From Pseudomonadota bacterium (GTDB lineage Bacteria; Pseudomonadota; Alphaproteobacteria; Micavibrionales; UBA2020), in the NCBI GenBank assembly GCA_021845905.1, contig JAJZVA010000007.1, forward strand, positions 62,001 through 126,000: a DNA stretch of 64,000 nt, written 5' to 3'. Within the stretch, counting starts at the first letter, position 1; the number at the start of each line of letters is the position of its first letter. Below are positions 50,253 to 59,792 of the stretch, one piece after another. The notes beneath the pieces are model-generated. The model was given only the letters and a program-made list of their open reading frames with translations. It did no database searches and was not told the DNA's origin. Made by a program: the position numbers and the translations under genes.

Positions 50253-52906
50253 CCTGCCAGAATGGCTTCTATCGCCGTGACGGCGTCGTTGGCCTGAGCG
50301 CCGTCCGGCCCGCCGCCCTGCGCCATGTCGGGACGACCGCCGCCGCCTTTGCCGCCGAGTTTTTCGACGCCCGCCTTGACGAGGTTGACGGCGTTGATCT
50401 TCGCCGTGAGGTCGGGCGTGACCGCCACGACCAGCGACGCCTTGCTGTCATCGCCGACCGACACCAGCGCGACCACGCCGGAACCGAGTTTGGCCTTCAA
50501 TTCATCCGCCATAGGTTTCAGCTCGTTCGCCGGCACGCCTTCGAGCACGCGGGAGGTGAAATTCACGCCCTTGATGACCTTGGCTTCCGTTTCCGCGCCG
50601 CCGCCCGTGGCGAGCTTGCGGCGAAGATCGGAGACTTCTTTCTCAAGGCGTTTTTTATCGTTCGCCAGCGCCTCGACGCGGGACTGCACCTCGGCATCCG
50701 ATGTTTTCAAAGCCGCCGCGAGCGCGCGCATCCGCTGGTCCTGCTGATTGAAATAAGCGAGCGCGCCCCTGCCCGTCACGGCCTCGACGCGGCGCACGCC
50801 CGCGGCCAATGCGCTCTCGCTGACGATTTTAAACAGGCCGATTTCGCCGGTGCGGCGCACGTGCGTGCCGCCGCAGAGCTCGATGGAAAAAGGCTGATCG
50901 CCGTGTTGTTTGTCCATGGGGCCACCCATCGTCAGGACGCGGACTTCCTCGTCGTATTTCTCGCCGAACATCGCCATCGCGCCCAGCGCCTTGGCGTCGT
51001 CGATCTGCAAGAGGCGCGTGGTGACATCGCTATTCGCGCGGATGCGGGCGTTGACTTCGTTTTCGACCGCGGCGGTTTGTTCTTCGCTCAAGGGCGTGTT
51101 CTGGCTGATATCAAAGCGCAGGCGGGCTTCATCCACGCGCGAGCCTTTTTGCACGACGTTTTTGCCGACATGTTTATGCAGCGCGGCGTGCAAAAGGTGC
51201 GTCGCCGAGTGGTTGGCGCGGATATCGTTGCGGCGGGCGACGTCGATTTGCAATTGCGCGTCGTCACCGACGGACACTTTTCCTTTGGCAATCTTGCCGA
51301 CATGCACGAACAGGCCGCCGAGCTTCTTTTGCGTGTCGGTGATCTCGATTTCCGCGGCGGCGGTTTTGAGCGTTCCCGTATCGCCGACCTGCCCGCCGGA
51401 TTCCGCATAGAACGGCGTCTGGTTGACGACGACCGAAACCTTCTCTCCCACATTTGCGCTTTGCGCGATTTCACCTTTTTCGTTCACCAGCGCGAGGATT
51501 TTCGCCTCCGCCTGCTCCTTGTCGTAGCCGAGGAACTCGGTCGCGCCATGTTTGTCCTTGATGTCGAACCAGACTGTTTCCGTCGCCGCCTCGCCCGAGC
51601 CTTTCCACGATTGCCGCGCCATTTCGCGCTGGCGCTCCATCGCGGCGTTGAAGCCCGCGACATCGACTTCGCGGCTTTGCTCGCGTTTCAAAACGTCCTG
51701 CGTCAGGTCGAGCGGGAAGCCAAACGTATCGTACAATTTAAACGCCACTTCGCCCGGCAGCTTCTCGTTCATGCCGAGCTTCCTGGTTTCCGCCTCGAGC
51801 AGGTGCAGGCCGTTTTCGAGCGTTTTCCTGAAGCGCAGTTCTTCCTGTTTCAGCGTTTCGGTGATCAGCCCTTCGGCTTCCTTCAATTCGGGATAGGCCG
51901 TCGCCATCTGCACGTTGAGCGCGGGCACAAGACGATGCATCAAAGGCTCGACCGCGCCGAGCAGATGCGCATGGCGCATTGCGCGGCGCATGATGCGGCG
52001 GAGCACGTAGCCGCGGCCTTCGTTCGACGGCAGCACGCCGTCGGCCACCAAGAATGCCGACGCGCGCAGGTGGTCGGCGATGACGCGGTGGGAGATTTTG
52101 AATTCCCCGTCCGGATCGCGCGAGGTGAGGTTGGCAGAAGCTTCGATCAGCGCGCGGATCATGTCCACGTCGTAGTTGTCGTGCTTGCCCTGCAAAACGG
52201 CGGCGAGACGCTCGAGCCCCATGCCCGTGTCGATCGACGGTTTGGGCAAATTCACGCGCGTGCCGTCCGCCAGCTGGTCGAACTGCATGAAGACGTTGTT
52301 CCAGATCTCGATGAAGCGGTCTCCGTCCGCATCGGCGGAACCGGGCGGACCGCCGGGGATTTTGTCGCCGTGATCGTAAAAAATCTCCGAGCACGGGCCG
52401 CAGGGGCCGGTGTCGCCCGCCGACCAGAAATTGTCCGACGTGGCGATGCGGATGATTTTGTCGTCGGAAAATCCGGTGACCTTCTTCCAGATATCCGCCG
52501 CGGCATCGTCGTCGTGATAGATCGTGACCATCAGCTTCTCTTTGGGAAAACCGAAATCTTTCGTCAGCAGTTCCCACGCGTAGGGGATCGCCGCTTCCTT
52601 GAAGTAATCGCCGAAGGAAAAGTTGCCCAGCATCTCGAAAAACGTGTGATGGCGCGCGGTGAAGCCGACGTTGTCGAGGTCGTTGTGCTTGCCGCCGGCG
52701 CGGACGCATTTCTGCGCCGTGGTCGCGCGCGTGTAAGGGCGCGTTTCGATGCCCGTGAAAACGTTCTTGAACTGCACCATGCCCGCGGCGGTGAACATCA
52801 GCGTCGGGTCGTTCGACGGGATGAGCGAGCTGGACGGCACGATCTCATGGCCGTTTTTCTTGAAAAATTCGAGGAAGATTTTGCGGACCTGATTGGCTGT
52901 CGTCAT
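50249..52906 (-). CDS. alaS: alanyl-tRNA synthetase
   Basis: Class II synthetase charging tRNA-Ala. It has 885 residues, the full length. The N-terminus ([37 protein letters not shown] region) holds the catalytic domain, with [30 protein letters not shown] and [16 protein letters not shown]. The editing domain carries [17 protein letters not shown] and [19 protein letters not shown]. The C-terminal DHHA1 region ends [15 protein letters not shown]. The deacetylase gene overlaps it and follows in the same direction. Confidence 0.98.
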   Translation of the reverse strand: MTTANQVRKIFLEFFKKNGHEIVPSSSLIPSNDPTLMFTAAGMVQFKNVFTGIETRPYTRATTAQKCVRAGGKHNDLDNVGFTARHHTFFEMLGNFSFGDYFKEAAIPYAWELLTKDFGFPKEKLMVTIYHDDDAAADIWKKVTGFSDDKIIRIATSDNFWSAGDTGPCGPCSEIFYDHGDKIPGGPPGSADADGDRFIEIWNNVFMQFDQLADGTRVNLPKPSIDTGMGLERLAAVLQGKHDNYDVDMIRALIEASANLTSRDPDGEFKISHRVIADHLRASAFLVADGVLPSNEGRGYVLRRIMRRAMRHAHLLGAVEPLMHRLVPALNVQMATAYPELKEAEGLITETLKQEELRFRKTLENGLHLLEAETRKLGMNEKLPGEVAFKLYDTFGFPLDLTQDVLKREQSREVDVAGFNAAMERQREMARQSWKGSGEAATETVWFDIKDKHGATEFLGYDKEQAEAKILALVNEKGEIAQSANVGEKVSVVVNQTPFYAESGGQVGDTGTLKTAAAEIEITDTQKKLGGLFVHVGKIAKGKVSVGDDAQLQIDVARRNDIRANHSATHLLHAALHKHVGKNVVQKGSRVDEARLRFDISQNTPLSEEQTAAVENEVNARIRANSDVTTRLLQIDDAKALGAMAMFGEKYDEEVRVLTMGGPMDKQHGDQPFSIELCGGTHVRRTGEIGLFKIVSESALAAGVRRVEAVTGRGALAYFNQQDQRMRALAAALKTSDAEVQSRVEALANDKKRLEKEVSDLRRKLATGGGAETEAKVIKGVNFTSRVLEGVPANELKPMADELKAKLGSGVVALVSVGDDSKASLVVAVTPDLTAKINAVNLVKAGVEKLGGKGGGGRPDMAQGGGPDGAQANDAVTAIEAILAG

Positions 52907-52980
52907 TGCTTTTTTCCTGTAATCACCGTTGCGCGATTATAGCCTTTTCGCCACAAGGTGGGAAGCCCCGGACGCGGCTT

Positions 52981-54915
52981 CTAGCGCGGTTTGTCCATGG
53001 CGGTGTAAACAGGCCACGAGCCGGAGGCGATTTTCTCCAGGGAATCCGTATTCTGGTGATATTTCAGGCGGTATATCCAGTAATTGGTCATGACCCGCTC
53101 GACGAACAGGCGCGTTTCGGCGACGGGGATAGATTCGATGAACAACAGGGGATCGTCCTGATAATCGACCGTCCTTTCCCACCGCGCCAGTTTGCCCGGC
53201 CCCGCGTTGTAAGCGACGCCCAGTTTGAAAAGATTGCCACGGACCACGTCTTCATGGAGCAATTTGCGCAGATAAGCCTGCCCGAGGCGGATATTCACGG
53301 CCGGATCGTCAAGCGCGTCGCGGCGCGCACGCATCCCCAGCTCGCGCGCCATGTGAAGCGCGGTCGTCGGCATCAGCTGCATCAGGCCCTTTGCGCCGGA
53401 GCCTTTGTTCACGGCATCGGGGTTGAATTTGGATTCCTGCCGGATAAAAGCGAAAATCAGAGCCTTGTCAACCGTATAGCCGTCCGCCGGACGCCACGGC
53501 GCATCGGGGTAAAGCGCGGCGTCGTAAAGGCGGCGGCGGGAATCGACGATGCCGCTGCCGAGGCGCATTTCAAAATCCGGCTCGCCCGCGGCGTGGGCGA
53601 AGGCCAAAAGCGCTTTTTGCAAGGCGACGTCGCGACCGGGGTCGATCTGGCGGATTTCCATTTCGGCGAGTTCAGGCTGGCGCACGTCCATCAGGGCCAG
53701 CGCGCGCTTGCCCGCCGGAATGCGCGCGAGAAGGCCGATGCGCTCTTTGTCCAGCTCCGGCATGTGCCAGTTGAAGCGCGTCTGCTCCATGCCGAGAGCC
53801 TTCACCGCGATGATGCCGTAGAAGCTGCGCGGGTGCGCCGCCGCTTTTTGCAGCCAGAAACTGACTTTGTCGGGACGGTAACTTCTGAGATAAGACCGCC
53901 CCGCCCAATAGGCCGCCGCCGATATCTGCCATGCCGAAGCGCGCGGCGACGTCGCCGCGACGGAGAAATATTTCGCCGCGACGTCGTATTTCCCTTTCTT
54001 CCACGCCGAAAGACCGGCGATCCACGCGGCGAGCGGAACCTCGCGCCCCGAGCGGTCGGCACTGGCCGAAGCTTCTTCGTAAGCTTCGGCGATCCTGTCG
54101 TTGTAAAAATAGGATTCCGCGATGCGCGCGCGCAGGGCGTCGGACTCCGTCGGCCTGAAAAGGCTCCGCGCCTCGGCCCTTTCAAGCAGATGCAAGGCCT
54201 CCGATGGGCGGTTGGAGAGGTTTTCGTCGATCTCGCGGATCACCCGCCGCTGCGCGCTGTTTGGAGTCTGCGCCTTCATGTAAGGCTGGGCGAGCTGCCC
54301 GCTGTCGTAATCGTGATAGCCGACGAGCCCATGCCCCGTGCGCGGATGATCGAGATGTTCCGCGTGACGGCCCGGGCGGCGTTTCAGCGCCAGTTCGTAT
54401 ATTTTCTGCGCCCCGGCATAGCTGGCGTAATGGCGCATCCAGTCGGCCAGTTCCCCATACGTGGCGTGGTAAAAACGCCCCATGTACCGCTGGTAAAGCA
54501 CATCCCCCATGATCCGGTCGTCCGTCAGCTTTCGTATCTCCGCGTTGGCCGCGCCGAAATCGCCATGATCCTGCAAATAAAAAATGCGCTCGTAGCGTTT
54601 CACGTCCTCCCGGCCAAGACGCGGGCTGGCCCCGATGCGGTCGAAAACCTCGCCATCGAGGGAAGCCGGATTGCGCGCCACTCTCTCGAACGCCGCCGTA
54701 TCCGGACGCCGCATGGGCAAAACCACCGCCGCCGCATCGTCCGCAGGGCGCTGTTCGGGCAACTGCAAATTTTTCGTAAAAATATCCGGCAATCGCAACG
54801 CGAAGGCATAAGCCTGGCCGTCGCCGCTGCCCGCGGACGGCAAGGCCACGATCGCCCCCATGACAAACAACGCCATGACAAACGATAGCTGTCTGCGGGA
54901 AGGCTTTGAACTCAC
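52981..54915 (-). CDS. soluble lytic murein transglycosylase
   Basis: A 644-residue periplasmic lytic transglycosylase of the Slt70 type. The N-terminal sequence has a signal segment (LSFVMALFVMGAIVALPSAGSG). Residues about 90-440 form the superhelical U and L domains (AEIRKLTDDRIMGDVLYQRYMGRFY, SADRSGREVPLAAWIAGLSAWKKGKYDVAAKYFS). The SLT catalytic domain at about 475-620 has the acid glutamate in ALIFAFIRQESKFNPDAV, followed by GAKGLMQLMPTTA and LGVAYNAGPGKLARW. It is likely to cleave MurNAc-GlcNAc bonds with anhydroMurNAc formation. No operon partner is evident. Confidence 0.94.
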   Translation of the reverse strand: MSSKPSRRQLSFVMALFVMGAIVALPSAGSGDGQAYAFALRLPDIFTKNLQLPEQRPADDAAAVVLPMRRPDTAAFERVARNPASLDGEVFDRIGASPRLGREDVKRYERIFYLQDHGDFGAANAEIRKLTDDRIMGDVLYQRYMGRFYHATYGELADWMRHYASYAGAQKIYELALKRRPGRHAEHLDHPRTGHGLVGYHDYDSGQLAQPYMKAQTPNSAQRRVIREIDENLSNRPSEALHLLERAEARSLFRPTESDALRARIAESYFYNDRIAEAYEEASASADRSGREVPLAAWIAGLSAWKKGKYDVAAKYFSVAATSPRASAWQISAAAYWAGRSYLRSYRPDKVSFWLQKAAAHPRSFYGIIAVKALGMEQTRFNWHMPELDKERIGLLARIPAGKRALALMDVRQPELAEMEIRQIDPGRDVALQKALLAFAHAAGEPDFEMRLGSGIVDSRRRLYDAALYPDAPWRPADGYTVDKALIFAFIRQESKFNPDAVNKGSGAKGLMQLMPTTALHMARELGMRARRDALDDPAVNIRLGQAYLRKLLHEDVVRGNLFKLGVAYNAGPGKLARWERTVDYQDDPLLFIESIPVAETRLFVERVMTNYWIYRLKYHQNTDSLEKIASGSWPVYTAMDKPR

Positions 54916-55069
54916 GCTATGAATGACCTCATCATTGCCGATGCGAGGAGATTTTTATACACGAATTTATCAAGCTTAACAACCTATTGCGGCGGTATGT
55001 TAATTTTCTTTGGAAATACAGCAACCTAGCCGCTCAATAAATAGGGAACCGTGGCCAGGCAACAAGACC
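54916..55069. other. intergenic region between the transglycosylase and sensor kinase genes
   Basis: The 154 bp contain no open frame, no clear hairpin and no tRNA. They are AT-richer than the flanks (for example TTTTTATACACGAATTTATCAAGCTTAACAA near 54954) and probably hold the promoter of the transglycosylase gene at 54915. Confidence 0.4.
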
Positions 55070-57064
55070 CTATTCGACGATGGCGCAGACCGGCTCGTTT
55101 TTGACAAGTTTGCTCTCCGGCAGCTTTTCCGGCAGCAGGACGGTCACGGTCGTGCCGACGCCGACTTCGCTGTCCACCTCGAGCGTGCCGCCATGCAACT
55201 CCACCAGATCCTTGGTGATGGCAAGACCGAGGCCGGAGCCGTCATGCCGGCGGGTGAACTCGCTGTCCACCTGTTCGAACGGCATGGTGACGATCTTGAG
55301 CTTGTCCTGCGGAATGCCGACGCCGGTATCCGACACCACCAGCGCCACGCCGCCGAGTTCGCGCATGCATTTCACGGCGACGGAGCCGCCCGTCATGGTG
55401 AATTTTATGGCATTCGACAAAAGATTGAGCAAAATCTGCATCAGCGCGCGGCGGTCGGCGACGATCTGGATGTCCATCGGCAGGTCGTCGGTCAGCAGTT
55501 TCACCTGCCCCTCCTGCGCATGGCCCTCGACCATGTTCAGCGCCTGGCAAATCAGCTTGCCGATGTTGATCTCCTCGACATGCAGCTCGTATTTGCCGAC
55601 TTCGATCTTCGACATGTCGAGAATGTCGTTGATGAGGTCGAGCAGGTGCTTGCCCGCGCGCTGGATGTCGCCGATATAGCCGAGATAGCGCGCGTTGCCG
55701 ACCGGCCCGAGAAGCTGGCTCTGGATCATCTCCGAAAAGCCGATAATGGCGTTGAGCGGCGTGCGCAGTTCGTGAGACATGTTGGCGAGAAAACGCGTTT
55801 TGGAGGCGTAAGCGCTCTCCGCCGCGTCCTTCGCCTCCTGTAGCGCGCGCTCGTGCAGCGTGCGCTCGGTGATGTCCTGCATGATGCCGAACAGCGCCAC
55901 GACCTCGCCGGTCCGCGGATCCGTTTTGCACCGTCCTTCGCAGTGGATGAAGCGGATGCCGCCTTTCGGACGGCGCAGGCGGAACTGCAATTCGTAATCC
56001 CTGTCGCGCACGGAGGCGCGCCGGAACGCCCTCAGCGTCCTGCCGAGATCGCGCTTCAGCACCAGCGCCTTGACGGCCTCGACCGTCGGCACAAAGGATT
56101 TTTTGTCCACGCCGAACATGGCGTAGATCTGGTCGGACCACTCCATCTTCTGCTGGCCGACTTCCCAGTACCAGTGACCCATGCGGCCGATCTTCTGCGC
56201 TTCGGAAAGCTGCGCTTCGCGGCGCTGCAATTCGGCCTCGTGCTGCTTGAGGTGCGCCATGTCGCGCCCGACGACGTAAACATGCGCGCCCGCCGTCTTG
56301 CAGGCCCACTGGATCCACTTGAGCCCGCCGTCCTTGCAGCGCGTGCGCGCCTCGAAATCGACGCGGCCCTCCTGTTCCGGCGGCAGGGACAAAATCTTTT
56401 GCAGTTCGGTTTCGGCGGCGGCGCGGTCCTCGGGGATGACGAGATCGATGAACGGAAAGGTTTTCAATTCCGCGTCCGTGTAGCCGAGAATGCGGTTGAA
56501 CGTCGCGTTGACGCGCCCGAAAGAACCGTCGCGCCCGTAAACGCCCATCAAATCGTCGGTGAGATTGAGAAAGTGGCGCAGCTCGCTGTCGGCCTTCGAG
56601 ATGCACTCCGCCGCGGGCGTCTCCTCGGCGGCGGCGGTTTTCGTCTGGCTGTCGACGACGAAGGCGGTGAAATCGCGCGCCTCGCGCTTGTAATCGTTGT
56701 TGCGCTGGCGCTTGAGCTTGTTGTCGAGATCGAGCCAGACGACGACGTATCTTTTTCCGTCCGGCGCATCGGCGCGGTCGATGCGCGCCTCGACCAGCAG
56801 CGGGTCGCGGTCGTGACGCAACAGTGCGACCTCGTAAAAACCCGACTGGATATGCGCAAGATCAAGCGGCTGGTGCTGGCTGTCGCGGCTGGAAATGATG
56901 TTCAAGATGGCGCTGGCGGGTCTGCCGATCAGCGCCGCGCCGGTCAACCCCACCGACCAGCCGACCGCCGGGCTGGCGAAAACGAGATTGCCTTGCGCAT
57001 CGATGACGCAACGCATCCGGTCATGGTCGTTTTCTAATTGCGGTTGTCCCCGTCCTGTCGGCAT
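55070..57064 (-). CDS. cytoplasmic multi-PAS sensor histidine kinase
   Basis: A 664-residue histidine kinase with no membrane helix. PAS domains lie at about 15-115, 165-275 (LRHFLNLTDDLMGVYGRDGSFGRVNATFNRILGYTD) and 295-410 (GHWYWEVGQQKMEWSDQIYAMFGVDKK, ending FGIMQDITERT). HisKA has the phosphorylated His in FLANMSHELRTPLNAIIGFSEM. The HATPase part has NLLSNAIKFT (N box), VSDTGVGIP (G1) and GSGLGLAITKDLVELHGG (G2). It is similar to alphaproteobacterial PleC/DivJ-type kinases in architecture, but no specific match can be claimed. No response regulator is adjacent. Confidence 0.92.
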   Translation of the reverse strand: MPTGRGQPQLENDHDRMRCVIDAQGNLVFASPAVGWSVGLTGAALIGRPASAILNIISSRDSQHQPLDLAHIQSGFYEVALLRHDRDPLLVEARIDRADAPDGKRYVVVWLDLDNKLKRQRNNDYKREARDFTAFVVDSQTKTAAAEETPAAECISKADSELRHFLNLTDDLMGVYGRDGSFGRVNATFNRILGYTDAELKTFPFIDLVIPEDRAAAETELQKILSLPPEQEGRVDFEARTRCKDGGLKWIQWACKTAGAHVYVVGRDMAHLKQHEAELQRREAQLSEAQKIGRMGHWYWEVGQQKMEWSDQIYAMFGVDKKSFVPTVEAVKALVLKRDLGRTLRAFRRASVRDRDYELQFRLRRPKGGIRFIHCEGRCKTDPRTGEVVALFGIMQDITERTLHERALQEAKDAAESAYASKTRFLANMSHELRTPLNAIIGFSEMIQSQLLGPVGNARYLGYIGDIQRAGKHLLDLINDILDMSKIEVGKYELHVEEINIGKLICQALNMVEGHAQEGQVKLLTDDLPMDIQIVADRRALMQILLNLLSNAIKFTMTGGSVAVKCMRELGGVALVVSDTGVGIPQDKLKIVTMPFEQVDSEFTRRHDGSGLGLAITKDLVELHGGTLEVDSEVGVGTTVTVLLPEKLPESKLVKNEPVCAIVE

Positions 57065-57203
57065 TCCCCAAGCCTTTCATCTCTCGACTTTATAATATAA
57101 TGGAAAATCGCACGCATGGGTAGAGGAAGATGAACAAAAAGTTAATCGTGCATTTCATAATGTCATACCGGCTGATAAAAAATTTCAGAATATAGAAATC
57201 ACA

Positions 57204-57277
57204 TGTCATTCCCTGATGCGCGGGAATCCATACGCAACTTCAAAAACCGCTGGATCCCCGCTTTCGCAGGGATGACA
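57204..57277. repeat. pair of inverted REP-like palindromes
   Basis: A palindrome at 57204-57230 (GTCATTCCCTGATGCGCGGG, then AATCCA) is followed at 57250-57277 by CTGGATCCCCGCTTTCGCAG, then GGATGACA, which is its near inverse repeat. The two face each other, like paired REP units. The unit at 31268-31295 belongs to the same type. The 237-bp gap (57065-57301) holds no open frame of interest. Confidence 0.75.
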
Positions 57278-57301
57278 GAGAGGCGATGTGACACGGACGG
57301 T

Positions 57302-59317
57302 TTAACCGGTCTCACCGCCTAAATACTCCAGCTCGCGCTGTTCAAGACGCTTGATCTCGTCGCGCAAACGCGCCGCTTCCTCGAATTCGAGGTTGGCGGC
57401 GGCCTGTTTCATCTGTTTTTCGAGCGCGGCAAGATGGGTTTTCAAATTATTGCCGATCAGCGGCTCTGCGTCATCGCGTCCGGTCCTGACCGTGACGTGA
57501 TCGCCCTTCTCGAACACGCTTTGCAAAATATCGGAGATGTTTTTGCGGATCGTCGCGGGCGTGATGCCGTGTTCGGCGTTGTAGATCTTCTGCTTTTCAC
57601 GGCGGCGGTTGGTTTCGCGCACGGCATATTCAAGGCTGTCGGTCATCTTGTCGGCGTAAAGGATGGCGCGGCCCTCGACGTTCCGCGCCGCGCGGCCTAT
57701 CGTCTGCACCAGCGCGGTCTTGCTGCGCAAATAGCCTTCCTTGTCCGCATCCAAAATAGCGACCAGCGCGCACTCGGGGATATCCAGCCCTTCGCGCAGA
57801 AGGTTGATGCCGATCAGGATATCGAACACGCCGAGGCGCAAATCACGGATGATCTCGATGCGCTCCAGCGTTTCGACGTCGGAGTGAACGTAGCGCACGC
57901 GCAGGCCCGTTTCCTTCATGTATTCCGTCAGGTCCTCGGCCATTTTCTTGGTGAGCGTGGTGACGAGAATGCGCTGGCCTTTTTGCGCCACCTTTTTGCA
58001 TTCGGCGAGCAGATCGTCCACCTGCCCTTCGACCGGACGGATGATGACCTCAGGGTCGATCAGCCCCGTCGGACGCACCACCTGCTCGGCGAAGACGCCG
58101 CCGGTCTGCTCCAGTTCCCACGCGCCCGGCGTCGCGGACACGAAAACCGTCTGCGGGCGCAAGGCGTCCCATTCCTCGAATTGCAGCGGACGGTTGTCCA
58201 TGCAGGCGGGCAGACGGAAGCCGTAATCCGACAAGGTCTGCTTGCGCGAGCGGTCGCCCTTGTACATCGCGCGGAGCTGCGGGATCATCGCATGGCTTTC
58301 ATCCACCACCAGCAGCGCGTCCTTGGGCAGGTATTCGAACAGTGTCGGCGGCGGCTCGCCCGGCTTGCGGCCCGTGAGGTAACGCGAATAATTCTCGATG
58401 CCTGCACACATGCCCGTCGCCGTCAGCATCTCCAGATCAAATTGCGTGCGCTGCGCAAGGCGCTGTTCTTCGAGCAGTTTGCCCTGCGCGCGCAATTCCG
58501 CCAAACGGACGTGCAAATCTTCCTTGATCTGTTTGATCGCCTGCTGCATCGTCGGCTTGGGCGTCACGTAGTGGCTGTTGGCATAGACCGTCACCTCGTC
58601 GAGCGCGGCCATTTTCGCGCCGGTCAGCGCGTCGATCTCCTGAATGGCCTCTATTTCATCGCCGAAGAACGACAGGCGCCAGGCGCGATCGTCGAGGTGC
58701 GCGGGAAAAATCTCCACCACGTCTCCGCGCGCGCGGAAGGTGCCGCGCTGAAAATCGATGTCGTTGCGCGTATATTGTATCTCGATGAATTTCTGCAAAA
58801 GCTCGTTGCGGTTGACGCTGTCGCCGACGCTCAAATTCAAAATCATCCGCTGATACGTCTCGACGTCGCCGATGCCGTAGATGCAGGAGACGCTGGCGAC
58901 GACGATGGTGTCTTTTCTTTCCAGCAGCGCCCGCGTCGCGGCGTGGCGCAGGCGGTCGATTTGTTCATTGATGCTGGCGTCTTTTTCGATGAAAGTGTCC
59001 GTCTTCGGCACGTAGGCTTCCGGCTGGTAGTAATCGTAATAGGAGACGAAATAGGCGACGGCGTTGTCGGGAAAAAACTCCAGCATCTCGCCGTAAAGCT
59101 GCGCCGCCAGCGTCTTGTTGGGCGCGAGCAGCAACGTCGGCCGCTGCACCGCCTCGATCACTTTCGCGATGGAAAAGGTTTTTCCCGACCCCGTCACGCC
59201 GAGCAGCACCTGATTGCGCTCTTTCGCCGCAACGCCCTCGACAAGCTGCGTGATCGCGGCAGGCTGGTCGCCCGCGGGCGTATAGTCCGTGACGAGTTTG
59301 AAAAGATTATCGGCCAT
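57302..59317 (-). CDS. uvrB: excinuclease ABC subunit B
   Basis: UvrB is the damage-verifying helicase of nucleotide excision repair. It has 671 residues. Motifs: Walker [15 protein letters not shown], the beta-hairpin [35 protein letters not shown], the helicase motifs [18 protein letters not shown] and [13 protein letters not shown], and QTIGRAARN. The UvrC-binding UVR domain is at the C-terminus ([30 protein letters not shown]). The upstream gene overlaps its start by 11 bp. I found no obvious LexA-type GTTC-N7-GTTC box upstream. Confidence 0.98.
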   Translation of the reverse strand: MADNLFKLVTDYTPAGDQPAAITQLVEGVAAKERNQVLLGVTGSGKTFSIAKVIEAVQRPTLLLAPNKTLAAQLYGEMLEFFPDNAVAYFVSYYDYYQPEAYVPKTDTFIEKDASINEQIDRLRHAATRALLERKDTIVVASVSCIYGIGDVETYQRMILNLSVGDSVNRNELLQKFIEIQYTRNDIDFQRGTFRARGDVVEIFPAHLDDRAWRLSFFGDEIEAIQEIDALTGAKMAALDEVTVYANSHYVTPKPTMQQAIKQIKEDLHVRLAELRAQGKLLEEQRLAQRTQFDLEMLTATGMCAGIENYSRYLTGRKPGEPPPTLFEYLPKDALLVVDESHAMIPQLRAMYKGDRSRKQTLSDYGFRLPACMDNRPLQFEEWDALRPQTVFVSATPGAWELEQTGGVFAEQVVRPTGLIDPEVIIRPVEGQVDDLLAECKKVAQKGQRILVTTLTKKMAEDLTEYMKETGLRVRYVHSDVETLERIEIIRDLRLGVFDILIGINLLREGLDIPECALVAILDADKEGYLRSKTALVQTIGRAARNVEGRAILYADKMTDSLEYAVRETNRRREKQKIYNAEHGITPATIRKNISDILQSVFEKGDHVTVRTGRDDAEPLIGNNLKTHLAALEKQMKQAAANLEFEEAARLRDEIKRLEQRELEYLGGETG

Positions 59318-59690
59318 GATGACGGTATTTTTTCCGTGGCGCGCTTCCCGCGCAGGGATAAGCCTCCGCCAGCGCCATCGTCACGGTCGGCGCGGCGATG
59401 AAAGGCTGCAGAGACGGATGCTTTTGCAAATAAACGGCGACCACCACGGTTGCCTTGTCGAGCGGGAAATGCCGCGGCAGGCAGAAATCCGTCGGCGGTT
59501 CCGTTCCCAGCGACTGCAGCATGAACTGATAATCGATCACCCCCGCGACATAGCTCATGCAACTTTTGACGCTTGCCGCCCGGCGGCTCTCGCAGGCGTG
59601 CAACAAGTCATTTCCGGTCAAATAAGCGGCAAACGACGGACGGATGGAAAAACACAAAAGAACGGCTGTCAGGAGCGCGACTGTTTTCAT
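59307..59690 (-). CDS. Rap1a/Tai-like secreted protein
   Basis: A 127-residue protein with signal peptide [21 protein letters not shown]. The mature region, [14 protein letters not shown]... [12 protein letters not shown]... [30 protein letters not shown]... [10 protein letters not shown], follows the pattern of the Rap1a/Tai domain. Conserved cysteines at about 33, 44, 68 and 111 fit two disulphides. In Serratia such proteins are immunity proteins to Tae4 amidase effectors, but many are orphans. No effector or T6SS gene is nearby, so its role here is open. The end overlaps the uvrB start by 11 bp. Confidence 0.7.
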   Translation of the reverse strand: MKTVALLTAVLLCFSIRPSFAAYLTGNDLLHACESRRAASVKSCMSYVAGVIDYQFMLQSLGTEPPTDFCLPRHFPLDKATVVVAVYLQKHPSLQPFIAAPTVTMALAEAYPCAGSAPRKKYRHHGR

Positions 59691-59792
59691 TACATAACCC
59701 TATTTTGACGAGTCCTGACCCTAATGTTATTTTAGTATTGTTGCAATAATCTTTATTCTACTAATATGTCGCCATGAGTTAAAGATCGCCGT

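Noticed and set aside
52906-54888. A 660-codon rightward open frame opposite the transglycosylase gene
   Set aside because: Antisense shadow; the leftward frame has a signal peptide and complete SLT motifs.
59307-59690. Type VI effector-immunity pair
   Set aside because: No amidase or T6SS gene is found next to the Rap1a/Tai-like gene.
59318-59792. LexA (SOS) box before uvrB
   Set aside because: No GTTC-N7-GTTC pattern was found upstream of uvrB or of the overlapping gene.
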